From Puccinia triticina (lineage: Eukaryota; Basidiomycota; Pucciniomycetes; Pucciniales; Pucciniaceae): a stretch of 64,000 bases of DNA. Positions within the stretch are counted from its first letter, which is position 1. Each line of letters opens with the position of its first letter. Below, in pieces: positions 49,101 through 60,157 of the stretch. The position numbers and the translations under genes are program-made. The DNA lies in NCBI RefSeq assembly GCF_026914185.1, contig NC_070567.1, forward strand, positions 3,808,001-3,872,000, in the 5' to 3' direction. A model generated the notes under the pieces. That model saw only the letters and a program-made list of their open reading frames with translations. It had not been told where the DNA came from and did no database searches.

Positions 49101-50864
49101 ACATTCCCCGCCTGTAGAAGTAGTGAACCAAATTAGACATAAGTAATTAAAACAAAGATCAACAAAATTACTCACGCAGGCCATCCAAACATGGTCAAGA
49201 GGAATTTGTCCCCAACACCGTCTCCAAGTTTGTCCGGGGCCAAGCCCAACTCCACAAGGATGGTGCGGCGGTAACACGCAAGCCAATCTCGGTTTATGTA
49301 AGCCGGGTGTATTGCTACGACACTGTCAATATCAGCGGTCGGATCTGAAGCCTTCCCCATCTGCAGGAGAAGAATGTACATGTCAATAAATCAAAGAGGG
49401 AGAAAGAAGGCAGTCAAAAATAACAAACCTTCAGCGCAAGCGCTGTTGCTTTTGGATGTTTTTTTATTTTGGCCTTCAACTCTTCCTTGGCCATACAATC
49501 CGGCTTTTTAGCCTTGGGCCACGGGTGAGGGTGAGTGCCCTTGTGTCTGAGGATACCCCAACCGGTTGGAAGGTGGTGGTCGAATTGAATTGCAACTGAG
49601 TCTGGGCACCTTTGATGTGAGACTTTGCCCTTGCACTTGTTTGCAAGGCCTCTGCATCTCATTTTCCTGTGAATAAAGCAGTACGGTCAGTAGGTTGTAA
49701 TTTTATTTTGCAGTCGATATAGGTTGTAATTATATTTTGCAAACATTTGTAAAAAACTTTGCAACCCATATGATTTGTAATAGTGAGTTGCAAACCAACT
49801 TACTTGTTACTAAACTTTTCTTTACCTGCCTTTCCAGTCGGGGGGGGTCCAGCCCAGTTGCACGATGGGTTATTGCAGACAAGAGCGCCAAGACAGAAGT
49901 ATCGTGTGACTTTCCAAGTGCGATTCCGGCAATAGTTGACAGAGCACGTCTTGGAGAAGCCAATGGTCCCAAAGTTAGTGATCTGTTCGCCTGGTAATCG
50001 TAGAAACGTAGTGCGTCCGTTGGGGTAGATTGGGTATCCTTGCTTATCAAGGGTACACCCATGATCAATGTATGTTTCAAATTTATCTTCTAGATCCGGA
50101 AGAAACCACTCCTTGTCTTTTGATAGGCGTTTTGGAGGAAGGGATTCTCCATTGTCAGAGTTGTCACATTCACCATCAGAGTTGTTGGCGGAGTCTGAGC
50201 CATGGCCGTTAGTGTTGTCGGAATTGGAGCAATCGGCATCATTGGAGACAGAACCAGAGTCATGTTCACTTTCAACAACCCCGCGGCGACGATGTCCTTT
50301 GGAAGGCCGTTTAGGAGGCTTATAAGCAGCGGTGTCGTCGTCCGTCTCGGAGTCGTTATTTTCAACACAACCATTTGCAAATCCTTCATCGTCAGCATCA
50401 TCGGAGGAGGTTGATTCAGATATGGGTGGGTTGCTGCATGAAGAATAATGATCACGCCAATTTTTTGATACCTTTGGAGGTTGCCTTCTATCCTCCACGC
50501 GGTCGGGCTTCTGAGAAATCAGTTCATTCAAGTTAGTTTTGTTCGGCTTTGGGAACTTGATGGGGATTTCTCTTTTTGGAGAATTCTTGGGGCGGTTCGG
50601 GCTCTTCAGGACTTTGGTTTGGGACTTCTTCGTGTCTTGAGAGGAATGCTTGACGTGAGAATGAGGCATCTTAGTAGAATCAGAATCGGAAGAATTTGAG
50701 CTGAGTGGGGGAATGAGACTGTGAAAAGCGCGGATGGGATCAGATTCTCTGGGAGAGGGTGAGGGAATGGGACTGGAGGGAGGGAGTGAAGTCATCGGGC
50801 TCGTCGGGCTAGATGGCGGAATGAACCACAAAGGGCTTGTCTGATTCATCGTAGTCGGTGTCAC
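46131..50864 (-). pseudogene. GCM/WRKY-type zinc-domain Mutator-like transposase, decayed
   Basis: Mutator transposases cut DNA with a DDE RNase H-like core. The N-terminal 250 residues (from 50864) are Ser/Asp-rich. A GCM-like zinc domain follows: CLGALVC..C, CRGLANKC..H..C and GWGILRHKGTHPHPWP, split by introns. The core shows GGLLSDVTYQYFENGYLLTT (first D), QWIPIQLTWIRGLSEEYYK and a VDFLTAQVEGF block (second D). It continues with GQESLHRTYYCL and a long C-terminal part (WPFKLTVGGHIYTLISRGYW, HYWCKVLR, AVWLHNNATNDG). Two lesions are seen: a one-base frameshift near 47541 between KYPELL and a CNRFLEVLLDP frame, and a TGA at 47399-47397 in that frame. Exon borders are only partly resolved. 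Confidence 0.7.
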
Positions 50865-51411
50865 GCACTAGTTGGGTTTGTCGTGGGAGATGGGGGAGCC
50901 GGGTGAGTAGCTGTCATTGCGGCGGCGGGATCCTGGAGGGGCCGTTTGTGTTTGTGGTGGGGGTATTGGGGAGGTTGGTTGCATGGTGTTGTTGGGCTGA
51001 TGTCATTTGTTTGATATCATTGTTGTCTGTTAGTAGAATCTTGTTGTCTGTTGGTTGAATCTTGATGTTAGTTGAATCTTGATTTTAGTTGAATCTTGAT
51101 GTGCGTTGAACATTTTGCTTGATCAATTGCAAATGCCGGGCTGTTGTATTGTATTAAATTTATATCCCACGGCAGCCAAATGTATATTTACATACATATT
51201 TTTACAATACATCAACGCTTGCAAGACTATGGGTTGTAAAGTTATACTTTTAAATATGATTATGTAGTTACACAACCTTGCCTTGCAAGACATGCAAGGT
51301 ATGGCCTGTGAATATCTGGTATAAGCGCATCTGATGAAATTTTACAAACCTTTATTTACAGTAGTTTTATTTACATACCTCCAATTTAGGATGATGGTTT
51401 GTAAAATTATA

Positions 51412-53180
51412 CGGACCTACTTTGCGCAGCAGCGAAAAACTCTTCGCGCACAGAATCGACCGTCCCCCGACGTCAAGCCCGCTGTGCGCGCAAGCCAAAA
51501 AATACTTCGCGCACAGCGACTTCCCCCGAAAGAAGGAGGGGATTTTTCTCAATTTTTTTTTGATTAATCAGAAGAGGGGGTCTTAACTGCCCTCTCCAAA
51601 AAATATTGGATTTTTTGGAGGTGTCCTTGTCATGTAAAAAAAAAAACATAATTAATATCCAAAAAAAAGGCACCCGCTACCCCGATAGCCCACCCCGGGG
51701 ACTTTCCACCTGCTAAGACTTAAGCGGTTGGGTACCCAGCCCCTCGAAAAGAAAGTTCGAGGGGCAGCAGCTCCGGGCCCGGCTATCCCCCAGCCGCCGT
51801 GCCGATGGCCGGCACAGGCCATCGAGCGGAGTTGCACACTCCCCCGATAACCGGCCGGCCAGCACACATGTGTGCATCTAGCACTATTTACCAGTCATCG
51901 AGGGGATTGTGTACTCCTCTCAATGGCCACTCTGTCCCGGTCATCGAGTGGAGTACATACTTCCCTCGATGACCGGGTCCGTTCCGGTCATCGAGGGGAG
52001 TGTTCCTCTCGATGGCCACTCTGTCCCGGTCATCGAGTGGAGTACATACTTCCCTCGATGACCGGGTCCGTTCCGGTCATCGAGGGGAGTGTTCACTCCT
52101 CTCGATGACCGGAGCAATCTGGTCATCGGGGGAGTATGTACTCCTTTTGATGACCGGGTCCATGCCGGTCATCGAGACGAGTACATCCTTCCCTCAATGA
52201 CCGGGTCCGTTCCGGTCATCAAGAGGAATGTTCACTCCTCTCGACGACCGGAGTAATCGGGTCACCAAGGGGAGTGTACTCCTCTCCAGAGGAGTACATC
52301 ATCCTTCCCTCGATGACCGAGTCCGTTCCGGTCATCGAGGGGAGTGTTCACTCCTCTCGCCAACCGGAGCAACCAGGTCACCAAGCTCCAGTCGTCGAGA
52401 GGAGTGAACATTCCTCTTGATGACCGGAACGGACCCGGTCATCGGGGGAAGGATGTACTCCTCTCGATGACCGGCATGGACCCGGTCATTGAGAGGAGTA
52501 CATACTCCCCTCAATGACCAGATTGCTCCGGTCATCGAGAGGAGTGAACACTCCCCTCGATGACCGGCACGGACCCGGTCATCGAGGGAAGTATGTACTC
52601 CCCTCGATGACCGGAACGGACCCGGTCATCAAGGGAAGTATGTGCTCCACTCGATGACCGGGATAGATTGGCCATCGAGAGGAGTACATAATCCCCTCAA
52701 TGACCGGTAATTTGTGCCACATGCACGCATGTGCTGGCCGGTCATCGGGGGAGTGTGCAACTCCGCTCGATGGCCTGTGCCGGCCATCGGCACGGCGGCT
52801 GGGGGATAGCCGGGCCCGGAGCTGCTGCCCCTCGAACTTTGTTTTCGAGGGGCTGGGTACCCAACCGCTTAAGTTTGAGCAGGTACAAAGGCCCCGGGGT
52901 GGGCTATCGGGGTAGCGGGTGCCTTTTTTTGGATTAATATTATGATTTTTTTTTTTGCATCACAAGGACACCTTCAAAAAATCCAATATTTTTTGGAGAG
53001 GGCAGTTAAGACCCCCTCTTTTGATTAATCAAAAAAAAATTGAGAAAAATCCCCTCCTTCTTTCGGGGGAAGTCGCTGTGCGCGAAGTATTTTTCAGCTT
53101 GCGCGCACAGCGGGCTCAACGTCGGGGGACGGTCAATTCTGTGCGCGAAGAGTTTTCCGCTGCTGCGCGAAGTAGGTCCG
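51412..53180. mobile_element. giant 1.77-kb foldback element, hAT-like 8-bp duplication
   Basis: A perfect AAATTATA duplication (51404-51411 and 53181-53188) flanks ends CGGACCTACTTTGCGC and GCGCGAAGTAGGTCCG. The two arms (about 51412-51890 and 52715-53180) are complementary almost throughout, and the central 830 bp is itself made of short palindromes. The whole element is close to one long hairpin. Open frames on the two strands mirror each other and encode nothing recognisable. It inserted into the subterminal repeat of the Mutator-like element. The ends match those of the 753-bp foldback at 2655-3407. Confidence 0.85.
51890..52715. repeat. palindromic minisatellite (GGTCATCGAGGGGAGT)
   Basis: Units of the form GGTCATCGAGGGGAGT followed by ACTCCTCTCGATGACC repeat about twenty times with GGTCCGTTCCGG-like joints. 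Each unit of roughly 40-55 bp is a near-perfect inverted repeat, and the array as a whole is also symmetric about its centre. Confidence 0.8.
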
Positions 53181-53191
53181 AAATTATATTA

Positions 53192-53705
53192 GGGGGGTTC
53201 ACAATTGAAATTTACAAAACTTTGGAGCTAAATTTAAGGCCCTTCTGAACAAAATTTTAAAAATTTGGTAAAGTGCACTGCAGCGTGTGATACTTGCCAA
53301 CCAGTCCAATTGATCAATTTTTTGAAAAAAAGTGTGTAAACACCTTAAAATCAGCGATAGTCCCCGGCCGGCCTCGCCGGACCCCAGCCACGGCGCGGCG
53401 CCCCACCAGAAACGGCTCTGGCTGCTCTCGGCGGTCAAGAAGAAGAGCAGTCTGGACACCAAGCTGCCCGCGCCCAGCCCGCTGAACCCGGCGCTCCCGG
53501 CGGCCCCCGCTGCTGCTGCTGGCGGTTGGTCGCCGGGCTGCTCCGCCGCCCTCCCGCCCCGCTCGTCCTCGCGCACCGCCCGGTACGGCATCTACATGCT
53601 CAAAGGCCTCTCCTTGGCCTCCTCCCACCACTTCCCATCGTCGTCGCGGGAGAGCGACTCGCTACAGTGTCCTAAAGTTTTGTGAATTCCAATTGTGAAC
53701 CCCCC
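53192..53705. mobile_element. TA-flanked TIR element carrying a GC-rich captured segment
   Basis: Ends GGGGGGTTCACAATTG and CAATTGTGAACCCCCC continue inward (CAAAACTTT.GG) for about 35 bp. TA flanks on both sides (53190-53191, 53706-53707) suggest a Tc1/mariner-type MITE. The middle, about 53345-53665, is strikingly GC-rich against AT-rich ends. On the plus strand it carries an open frame of about 105 codons (LLSAVKKKSSLDTKLPAPSP, ARYGIYMLKGLSLASSHHF). This looks like a piece of a host exon picked up by the element. The source gene is not recognised, and the coding strand is not certain. Confidence 0.65.
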
Positions 53706-53709
53706 TAAT

Positions 53710-56700
53710 TAGAGATGGCCATTTCACATCGGGATACCCGCTCGTGTTCGGGTATCCGAGGCCATTTTTCCCCCATTCTTGGCATCCGCATCCGCTGGCG
53801 GATGCCACCGTGTGTGAGCGGATACCCGCGCGGGTATCAGCGGATACCCGCCACTCAAAAATCACTTAAAACACTAACAATATCATTTATTACATAGTAA
53901 AATCAACATGTGGTGACAGCTGATCACTCAAGTGTCACCACATCCTGTACAACAGCCTTCTTTTGCTTCATCTTGTTCTTAGATTTATTTTTTCGCTTTT
54001 CGAGGTATTCGTGGAGAGCAAGAGGTTTTATCTTGTCGTTCTTGGAATAGAACAACAACGCCATACCTCTACTTACCGATTTCGGATGGAGGTTGTGTCT
54101 CCTTGCGGAGACATAGTCTCGTCCAAAGCTGAACATACGCTCCACATCGACCGTGGTTGCTAAATATAAGCAGTGATCAATCAGCAACAAGTTTTTCTTT
54201 AATACTTGATTGAAAACTCACCCGGGCAGCACATGACATCCAGGGCCATCTGTAAGAGGCCGTTGTGAGTATTGCCATTTTGCTTCTGCTCGCTCCACCA
54301 AGCGAGACCATTTATTGGCGCCCCATCATCCAAAAACAGGCCGCCAGAGAGTCAAATATCCAACGGGTCCGATGTTGATTTGGCTGATCTGGCTACAGCC
54401 GCTGCGCCTAACCCTGCCCAAACACCAGTTGGCTGAAGGGTACGTAAATCAGTCAGTCCACTGGGTCAGTGAACATAAAATTAGGCCTAAACTTACCTTC
54501 GCCGACACTTTCTTCGGTGGTTTTGGGGCTGAAGCTGATCCTCTAGGCTTGTACCATGTATTGTACATCTCGCGAGTTAGATTGATCGCCTCATTGATCC
54601 AATCCTGAGGCCATTTGGCCAGCTTAAAATATTCGTCTTTAAAGGATGGATGGAGGACTGGAAGTTCAGATAAAAAGATATCATTAGTTCAAGATTTAAA
54701 TGGGTAAAAGAATCATGGTTGAGGTTGGTGAAAAAACACACCCATCGCTATTTGGTAGATAGGAGAACAGTCGGTTAGGGAGTAATACTTGTTTGTAATC
54801 CCAAGCCCAGCTCGACACGCATTGCGTAAAGCAGGAGGATAATTTCCATCCTCATTTGCGATCACTGTGGAAAGACCTGCAGTGATTTGATCGATCATCA
54901 CCACAACATCCGAAACGCAAGCCGAGGAACCTAGTGAAACTTGAAGGGTGAGCTCGTAAAATGGCTTGAGGACCTGTACTAGGTCAGCCGCCAAGTCGAA
55001 GTCCTCCTGGTTTAAATGGATATTGTGGTGGGTTCCAAACTGCTTATCGCGTTGCCAGGAGAATCTGTCAAGAACATCAACTCAGCTTTCTTTGCCCCCG
55101 AAACAATGATGATTTGAATACTCACATTGCCTCCTCGCATCTGATGATGCTGTTAAGTTGAATATACGTTGAGTTCCAGCGAGTTGGGACGTCGCGTTCG
55201 ATGTTGTGCGGTTGCTTGCATTTTTTTTCTTGGCAAATCTCAATGAACTTGGCTTTTGAGTTCGGCGACTTCTTGAGTTTAGTTGCAACTGCGCGGAACT
55301 GGAGAAAAATAGGAAAATATGTAGTTAACTTAGGCAACCTGGAAAGGAGATCAAGAAATATAGTGCAAGAGAAAAATTTGAACAAACCTTTGCAAGGGTT
55401 TGACGACACATTTGAGAAGTGTATACCTCTCTGTCTTCTTCCTCCTCGATGTCCCTGAGATCAGCAAGAGTCAGCTCATCTTCTTCGGCTAATTCACCAT
55501 CATCCGCCGCAAAGTCTGTTTCCTCCTCATCTTCATTTGAAAAACGCTGATCTTTGTCATCACTATCATCTTTGTCAAAGCTGCAGACAAAAAAAGGTAC
55601 ACAAATCATCATTGGATAAGCTAAGTTGTTGTCTGAAGGGCACTTGGTGTCAGTGAACCGCTTACCCTTCAATAAGATCACTTGGCTCGTCTTCTTCATC
55701 TGAATCGTCTAACTCGGAAGCACCTGGGGTGGAATTTTTGACGCGCGAAAATGGTCGCAGTATGGCCTTGACAATAAGGTTAAGGATATGTGCGAAGCAC
55801 CATATCCACTGCTCCTCGCCTGTGAATCGCTTCCAGTTGAGCTTCCCCAACTCACAGATCATTGTTCCATTGTTTGCCGCGTTGTCGGAAACAATCCCAC
55901 AGATCTAATAAGAGAAACGGCATTAGGTTAGAAGACCAAATGCAACAGATACATCAAACAAAAGGGAAAAAAGAGGCTCATACCCGGTTTTTAAGCCAAA
56001 CTTGTCAACAATAAACTCAACCATTTGAGCCAAATATTTGCCGGTATGTTGTTCTTTAAGCTGAAAAAAGTCAAGGGGCATTGCGTCTGATCGAACTTTA
56101 CCAGCGCCATCGTCTGAAAGACGGTATATCACGGCCCCGATGATGTCGAATCCATTCGGCGACTGCCACGCATCCACCCCCAAGTACAGGGCTCCCTCGT
56201 GAATCTGAATGGGAGGCAGTATTTTTTGGTCCTATCCAACTACATAGCTATGAAAAAGAAACAGGCAAACCTTTAATTCCTGGCATAGGTCCTCCTGAAC
56301 GGACAAGTACAACATGTGGATCGCCTGCGAAACCATCTTTTGATTTGGTAGATGCTTGAGGATCGTTGGATGAAGTACTTTCTTGAAGCTGGGTTCTTCC
56401 AAAGCTGAAAACGGTTTTGCACCCTCGGCACACCAAATCGCGCATTGCTGTAAGACCTAAGGAGAGATGAATGGTCAGATTAGGGAGAAAAATGGCCAAA
56501 AAAAACCACCTGCCTCCCGCGGGTCAATTTCCCCTGTGCCCAAAACCCCAAACTCTACAAGTGTCTTGTTGTTTGAGGGTATTTGCTGCTTTCTTAAACA
56601 TCGGCCAGCATGAGCAAGGAGATTACTGCACGAGGATTTGTATGCGGGTTGATTGATTGTTTTAGCACACCTGAGATTCATTGCTTTAGCTGTTGTTACT

Positions 56701-57418
56701 TTTCAGAAATTAAAAGATAAACACTCACGTCTTACATCTCCAAGCAATCATACAACGGCGGAATTTATCGAGCTGATCGGAAAGCTCCGGTGGATGATAA
56801 GCAGAGTACGCCAAACTGACTTGATTATGTGCAAGTTTCTTGGCATGTTCTAAATTCAGAGAGGTTTGTTAGTAAGAAATCAAATACCAAAGAATGAAAA
56901 ATAGAAGAAGATATTTGAACTGGCCAAGACGCTGCTCATCAGTCATATCAGATCCCGCAGGTGTAGCACTTGGAGTTGAGTTTCCATCGTCCTGTTCATG
57001 GTTTGATTCCACGGCCGGCCTATCATTTTCTTCTTCTGAGCGTTGTTTGCGGGCCCTCTTGCGTCGGTTCATGCTGTGGGGATATGTTGTGGCTGTTGGA
57101 GGATATGGGGTTTCGGAGGATATCTCCTGAGGGAAGCAGGAGGCTTAGATCGGGCTTGGCCCAGGCCCGGGTCGTCGCACAACGACCACGGCTCCCCCGG
57201 GGGTGGGGGGCCAAGGGCAGGAAAGCCGGTTCAGAGTTGCGCAGCTGCGGCTCACATAGACCCTAGAGAGAGCGGATACCCGTCTAGCTACCCGGGTATC
57301 CGCTGGATTTTCCCAGGATCCCAGACATCCGCATCCGCTAGCGGATACCCGCTGGCCTGAGCGGATACCCGCAGGCGGATAGCGGATACCCGCAGCGGGT
57401 GCAAAGTGACCATCTCTA
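53710..57418. mobile_element. hAT transposon, 3.7 kb, second copy in window
   Basis: Ends TAGAGATGGCCATTT and, in complement, TAGAGATGGTCACTTT. Flanks are CCCCTAAT (53702-53709) and CCCCTAGT (57419-57426), 7 of 8 identical. Subterminal repeats are GCGGATACCCGC-like motifs, clustered at 53735-53860 and 57270-57400, different from the GGTACC motifs of the 38839 element. It encodes one transposase on the minus strand. The left duplication overlaps the end of the TA-flanked element, so this hAT came later. Confidence 0.88.
53924..57072 (-). pseudogene. hAT transposase with BED zinc finger, one nonsense codon
   Basis: The start is at 57072 (MNRRKRARKQRSEEEN). Ordered exons encode a basic, acidic-patched N-terminus, a BED finger (CAKTINQP ... 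SCSNLLAHAGRC), and LGVDAWQSPNGFDIIG. ICGIVSDNAANN, FAHILNLIVKAIL, an acidic Asp/Glu insert and PTRWNSTYIQL follow, then the dimerisation block TVDVERMFSFGRDYV, with the stop at 53924. It is a clear paralogue of the transposase at 39994-43570 with the same exon order. A TGA at 54354-54352 replaces the Trp of the DPLDIW motif that the other copy retains. No other lesion was noticed. Confidence 0.82.
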
Positions 57419-57661
57419 CCCCTAGTTACACCCCACCCCTAGTGGATTTTTGCGGCACATACAGCTATTGTGTAAACGGTTGCACTTTTCCGCGCTTTTT
57501 TTCCTTTTTTTCCCGCACCAAATTTTTTTTTTGCCCCCGATGTCATTTTTCCCCCCGGCGGACAGACGCAGGAATCCCCCGATTCTGCCGCTGCCTTTTT
57601 CCCTCCTGCCACGTCACATCCTCATCAGATCCTATCCCAACAGTTTGCTACCGCCGGTGCC

Positions 57662-59365
57662 ATGGAACCTGAAGGTATTTCTTTTTTTTCATCTTGCCCC
57701 TAATTGCATTTCCCATTTTCTAACAGCGGATTTTTGTTTCAGATTATTCCAGTCAACTCAATCAGATGCAAACACTAGATGAAGTCAGTGCGTGGTTGGA
57801 TCAGTCTATGGCATCAACAGACACTGCCGCACCAAGCTTGCAAGACAACACTTATAGCCAGGATGGAAAAGAAGATGCTGGACAAGACAAAGAGGCCGAA
57901 GAGTTCAAGGTCAACTTAGATTACAAACTCTACGTCCCCAAACCTAAGCCCACTCCCAATTCCCGAAACGCAAACAGACGCAAGGCAAATGAACCCGAGG
58001 ATAAGTACACGAAACTTGCTCCGAAACCAGGTCAACTCTTCTTTCATTGGAAGGCTTCGGATACCAGTCTCGTCGCTTTCAAACGGGCAGCACTTGCCGT
58101 GCTTTGTGTCAAGGAACCAAAAGTCGTTTCTGAACTCGCAGAAGACCAAGAGAAAGAAGGCGAACTCTCCTGGTTGGCGATAATTCAACATGGCGGTCAA
58201 TTCGTTGAAAAAAACAAGACCGACTTGGATAACTCCGAAATCTTTGCCGAGTTTCTTGATATGGCCGAACGTAAGGGGGGAGCTAAAATCTATGTTGTCC
58301 AGAATGATCCTAAAATCACTGCGGAGGTGGGTACTTTCCTTCTTTTAGATTGAACCTCTTCCTAATTTGGCTGATGTTTTGTATCATATCAGAGGAACAA
58401 AGCATTGAGACACTTGTCTGAGAGAAACAGAGAAAGCAATGAGGCTTCGACCGAACCACAGCCCACTGCTGGTGCCAAGAAGAACTCTGAGATCTTAAAC
58501 AACATGTGGACGATCCGAGCAACTCACCTGCCCTGCGAACGACTGACTGGATCCATGGAGCTTCCAGTCATGATCGACCCCAAAGATCGAAATTGTTTCA
58601 TTGCACTCAGCCCCGATCGCATTGCCCTTTGGGCAAGAGCTATGGTGAGTTGAGTTTGAAGCAGTTCACTAGAATTGTGCGCCTTTTTTAATCTTGCATC
58701 TTTGCAGGCCCAAAATCCAGATATCACGGAGCATAAACCACCAACGTCTCCAGCATTTAGGTTTCAAACCAAAGCCGAGTTCCAAGGTGTGGCCGCCCGA
58801 GAGGAAGACAATAGGGAACGCGAAGCTAGTCCCGTCAATCAATCCCGGGCAGCTATTTTGGAGTCGTCCCCATCATCAAGAGCCCCCAGAGTTCATAGAA
58901 CCCCTCCGAACATCTCGCCGGTGGCAGCCGCTTATACCGGAATGGGAATGGGTGGTTTTGTCCCCCCACCAATGGTTTGGCCAAACTCCCCCTGGGCATG
59001 GCCGGGCCCCTCAGCAAACATGTTTCCGTCGTACCCTGCAATTCCAAACATCGGCACAAACAGCTCTGGTCCGCCGGTTCCTCAACCTGACTTCGCTCGA
59101 GCAAATCATTCGAGCCCCGCCCCCCTCGGATGTAACTGTCAACATTTCTGACTACTTGGTTCACTGTCACGTCAATGTGAACTGCGAAAAGGTCCAAAGA
59201 GCTCTAGAAGAACATGGAATCACCCACTATACCAAGTTTGCAAACTTCGAGGCAAAAGAGTTTGAAGACCTTGGTGTTAAAAGGAGTCATGCTTGTTTGC
59301 TTGTCAGCCAAACTAAAAAAATACGAACAAAAGCTCAAGAAGCGCCATTGAAAGGTTTGGCTTGA
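57662..59365 (+). CDS. passenger gene of the Tc1/mariner element, unknown function, SAM-like C-terminus
   Basis: Exons 57662-57674, 57743-58326, 58393-58644 and 58708 onward join at GT-AG introns. The product starts MEPEDYSSQLNQMQTLDEVS and has a basic Lys/Pro linker. A conserved-looking block follows (LFFHWKASDTSLVAFKRAAL, WTIRATHLPCERLTGSMELP, LSPDRIALWARAM), then a Pro/Trp-rich stretch. The last exon's frame stops at 59151, but another frame continues to 59365 with a helical, SAM-like segment (KVQRALEEHGITHYTKFANF). The switch falls at a run of six C near 59121, so the copy has a homopolymer frameshift or an assembly error. Position inside the inverted repeats suggests it travels with the transposon. 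It might bind DNA or partner the transposase. Confidence 0.5.
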
Positions 59366-59722
59366 TCCAATTCTCTCAGATTTTGTTAAAATACTCCAAA
59401 AAATTGTTTCCCATGAACTAGTCTGCTATTCGTATCTCTCTTAAAAATCCTCAAAAAAACTGTGTCCCATGAACTAGTATGCTATCCATATCTATCTTAA
59501 GACACACAAAAGATCCCAAACAAAATCTTGTCTTGCTCAGTCAAAAATGTCTAGTTTTCAGTCTCTGTCCAACAAATTAGTCTCTAGCTTGCACAAAAAA
59601 TAGTCTCTTGATTTTTTTCCATACTCGGAATGAAATGAAATTGGAGAGAGTCTAGTGTGATCAGTTTCCAGACCCGGAAGGTAGTCTTCTGCCGCAGAAT
59701 GGTGCAACGCGGAACAGTTTCG

Positions 59723-60102
59723 AGCAATCTCAGCCCGTCATATGACGATCAGCTTGCTCGGGAAGCACCGCCGGCACCGGCGCGGTGCTCCTCAACCGGC
59801 CGGTGGAATGACGAGCTCGATTTGATCCTCTTTGGGTCCGAGGAGCCCTCGTCGGCTGACTCGAGCAATCTCAGCCCGGCATATGACAATCAGCTTGCTT
59901 GGGAAGCACCGCCGGCACCGGCGCGGGGCTCCTCAACCGGCCGGTGGAACGACGAGCTCGATTTGATCCTCTTTGGGTCCGAGGAGCCCTTGTCGGCTGA
60001 CTCAAGCAATCTCAGCCCGGCATATGACAATCAGCTCGCTCGGGAAGCACCGCCGGCACCGGCGCAGTGCTCCTCAACCGGCCGGTGGAACGACAACTTG
60101 CT
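59723..60102 (+). repeat. 141-bp in-frame tandem repeat (2.7 units)
   Basis: Units start at 59723, 59864 and 60005. Each encodes 47 residues beginning SNLSPSYDDQLAREAPPAPA and including STGRWNDELDLILFGSEEP. The open frame 59657-60157 spans all units without a stop, and differences between units keep the frame. The DNA is GC-richer than its neighbours. It may be a captured piece of a repeat-containing gene. Confidence 0.65.
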
Positions 60103-60157
60103 GCAATCAAAGCATCCTCAACCTCGCTGTTTCCAGTTTTTTATTAACCCAATATAA

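Noticed and set aside
51652..52937. Open frames inside the giant foldback
   Set aside because: Pairs of frames on opposite arms encode the same peptides because the arms are complementary. There is no protein signature.
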